From JBBKWX01 sp037969175 (lineage in GTDB: Bacteria; Bacteroidota; Bacteroidia; AKYH767-A; JBBKVM01): a stretch of DNA of 23,989 nucleotides. Of the stretch, positions 22,702 through 23,989 are shown piece by piece. How positions within the stretch are numbered: the first letter of the stretch is position 1; every line of letters begins with the position of its first letter. The position numbers and the translations under genes were made by a program. The stretch lies in contig JBBKWX010000199.1 in NCBI GenBank assembly GCA_037969175.1, forward strand, positions 1-23,989, read 5' to 3'. The notes under the pieces were generated by a model that was given only the letters and a program-made list of their open reading frames with translations, had not been told where the DNA came from and did no database searches.

Positions 22702-23989
22702 TTGTCGGAACAAAAACATATAGCTGTCATCGGAGCCGGTGCGGCCGGACTCACAGCTGCATACCAACTTGTAAAAGGCGGAGCAAAAGTGGAGGTGTTT
22801 GAGGCAGCTCCATTTGTTGGAGGATTAGCCCGCAGCATGGATCTCTGGGGGCAGCGTGTGGATATGGGACCTCATCGTTTTTTTAGTAATGATGCCCGGG
22901 TAAATCGATTTTGGTTGGAGATAGCCGGGAAAGATTATCATATGGTTGATCGGCTCACACGCATCTTTTATCAGAATAAATTTTTCCATTATCCGCTGAA
23001 ACCTGCCAATGCTTTTACACAGCTGGGTGCTTTGGAATCTATCAATTGCGGATTAAGTTATTTCAAAGAAAAGTTTTTTCCCACCAAGCAGGATGGCAGT
23101 TTTGAGACCTGGGTGCAAAGCCGGTTCGGTAAGAGATTGTATGAGGTCTTTTTCAAAACCTATAGCGAGAAATTATGGGGCATTCCGTGTACCGAGCTCG
23201 ATGCTGATTTTGCAGCACAACGGATCAAAGGATTGTCTTTGGGTGAGGCTTTGAAGAATGCAATTCACAGTCCGAAGAAAACAAAACACAAAACATTGGT
23301 AGATCAGTTTGCTTTCCCGACCGAGGGCACCGGGATGATCTATGAGCGATTGAAAGAAAAGATTGAAGCAGGCGGAGGAAAAGTTCATCTCTCCACACCG
23401 ATACATGCTTTCATAAAAGATGGCGACAAGGTTGTGGGCATCCGCACTGCCGCTGGCGAAGAGAAAAAGTTTGATCACATCATCTCAACCATGCCATTGA
23501 CATTAATGGTAAAAGGATTGAATGAAGTACCGGAAGAAATTTTGGATCATGCTGCGGCCTTGAAATTCCGCAATACGATTTTGGTATATCTGGAAGTAAA
23601 AGGAAAAGATCTTTTTCCGGATAATTGGCTATACATACATTCAGAAAATATAAATACCGGGCGTATCACCAACTTCAGCAATTGGGTCCCTGAGCTAAAT
23701 AAAGGCGCTGAGAATACCATCATTGCCATGGAATATTGGTGCTATGACGAGGACAGGGTTTGGAGTGAAGATGACGAGGAATTGATTGCACTGGCAAGAG
23801 AAGAGATTAAAGAGACCGGTCTGTTGAAAAGGGCAGACGTATTGCAGGGGCATGTAGAAAAACTACATCGATGCTATCCGGTATATTCTCTTTCCTACAG
23901 AACACATTTAGAGCCTCTGGAGCAATACATCAGCAGCCTGGAAGGGATCACAGCCATCGGGCGATACGGAGCTTTCAAATACAATAATC
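22702..23989 (+). CDS. FAD-dependent oxidoreductase, UDP-galactopyranose mutase/protoporphyrinogen oxidase-like, partial
   Basis: Runs off the right edge, with 429 codons visible. The FAD-binding loop begins almost at once: AVIGAGAAGLTAAYQL, with GxGxxG at 11-16, then the acidic residue ending VEVFEA and the GGLARS dinucleotide motif. Further features are MGPHRFF and YSEKLWGIP, seen in the COG1232-type group that includes UDP-galactopyranose mutase and protoporphyrinogen oxidase relatives. The only start consistent with an intact FAD loop is TTG at 22702. The frame has a stop at 22627-22629, no ATG lies between, and the first internal ATG comes after the FAD loop. It follows the glycosyltransferase by 7 bp, so a role in sugar or surface-glycan modification is likely. 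Substrate unknown. Confidence 0.85.
   Translation, partial: MSEQKHIAVIGAGAAGLTAAYQLVKGGAKVEVFEAAPFVGGLARSMDLWGQRVDMGPHRFFSNDARVNRFWLEIAGKDYHMVDRLTRIFYQNKFFHYPLKPANAFTQLGALESINCGLSYFKEKFFPTKQDGSFETWVQSRFGKRLYEVFFKTYSEKLWGIPCTELDADFAAQRIKGLSLGEALKNAIHSPKKTKHKTLVDQFAFPTEGTGMIYERLKEKIEAGGGKVHLSTPIHAFIKDGDKVVGIRTAAGEEKKFDHIISTMPLTLMVKGLNEVPEEILDHAAALKFRNTILVYLEVKGKDLFPDNWLYIHSENINTGRITNFSNWVPELNKGAENTIIAMEYWCYDEDRVWSEDDEELIALAREEIKETGLLKRADVLQGHVEKLHRCYPVYSLSYRTHLEPLEQYISSLEGITAIGRYGAFKYNN

Noticed and set aside
1..23989. tRNA or rRNA genes
   Set aside because: I found no cloverleaf-like sequence or conserved rRNA segments in the gaps on either strand by eye. A dedicated scan was not possible.

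Overview
The window comes from a Bacteroidota genome. Two kinds of type IX secretion (T9SS) C-terminal signal are visible: a type A signal on the PNGase F-like protein and a type B signal on a truncated fragment at the left edge. Other support is the lipoboxes on the large peptidases, the TAnnTTTG-type -7 boxes upstream of several genes, the AT-rich composition, and intergenic DNA full of degenerate interspersed repeats of the kind common in environmental Bacteroidota. I cannot assign a genus.

Layout. (1) 1-546: degenerate repeats, then the 3' remnant of a T9SS type B protein. (2) 548-5833: two minus-strand genes, a secreted LamG/PNGase F-like protein and an M1 aminopeptidase lipoprotein. (3) 5940-7256: a stand-alone biotinyl-carrier protein and a Tat-exported Mn-type superoxide dismutase, ending in a clear terminator. 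(4) 7406-8642: an SRPBCC protein, a repeat-rich gap and a GNAT acetyltransferase. (5) 8635-13959: a tightly packed minus-strand run, in transcription order AlaX-type tRNA editing hydrolase, Pat-like acetyltransferase, methionine-type aminotransferase, omega-amidase-type nitrilase, ArfB, DinB-family protein and then Ada. It joins translation quality control, keto-acid/glutamine transamination and alkylation repair. (6) 14358-16199: a DUF885 lipoprotein peptidase. (7) 16200-17426: a dense nest of repeats carrying a GxxExxY gene. (8) 17427-19661: penicillin-binding protein 1A. (9) 19676-20264: a second GxxExxY cassette. (10) 20378-23989: a plus-strand operon of succinyl-CoA:3-ketoacid CoA-transferase A and B, a GT2 glycosyltransferase and an FAD-dependent oxidoreductase that runs off the right edge.

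The most unusual content is in 14049-20264. A 41-bp repeat built of four roughly 10-bp blocks, each usually ending in CGGAT, occurs eight times (seven full-length, one truncated). Two copies in inverted orientation bracket each of two small genes of the GxxExxY family (PD-(D/E)XK nuclease fold). The two proteins are about 66% identical. Within each cassette the two terminal repeats match each other (38/41) and belong to a different subfamily from those of the other cassette. The remaining copies form two gene-less tandem pairs with the same subfamily order. Cassette 1 is nested inside a further pair of roughly 98-bp inverted repeats. This looks like a small repeat-bounded mobile or domesticated element with a nuclease-like gene. 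Its mobility is inference; the architecture is read directly from the sequence.

The other genes are mostly ordinary housekeeping or secreted-enzyme genes of Bacteroidota.
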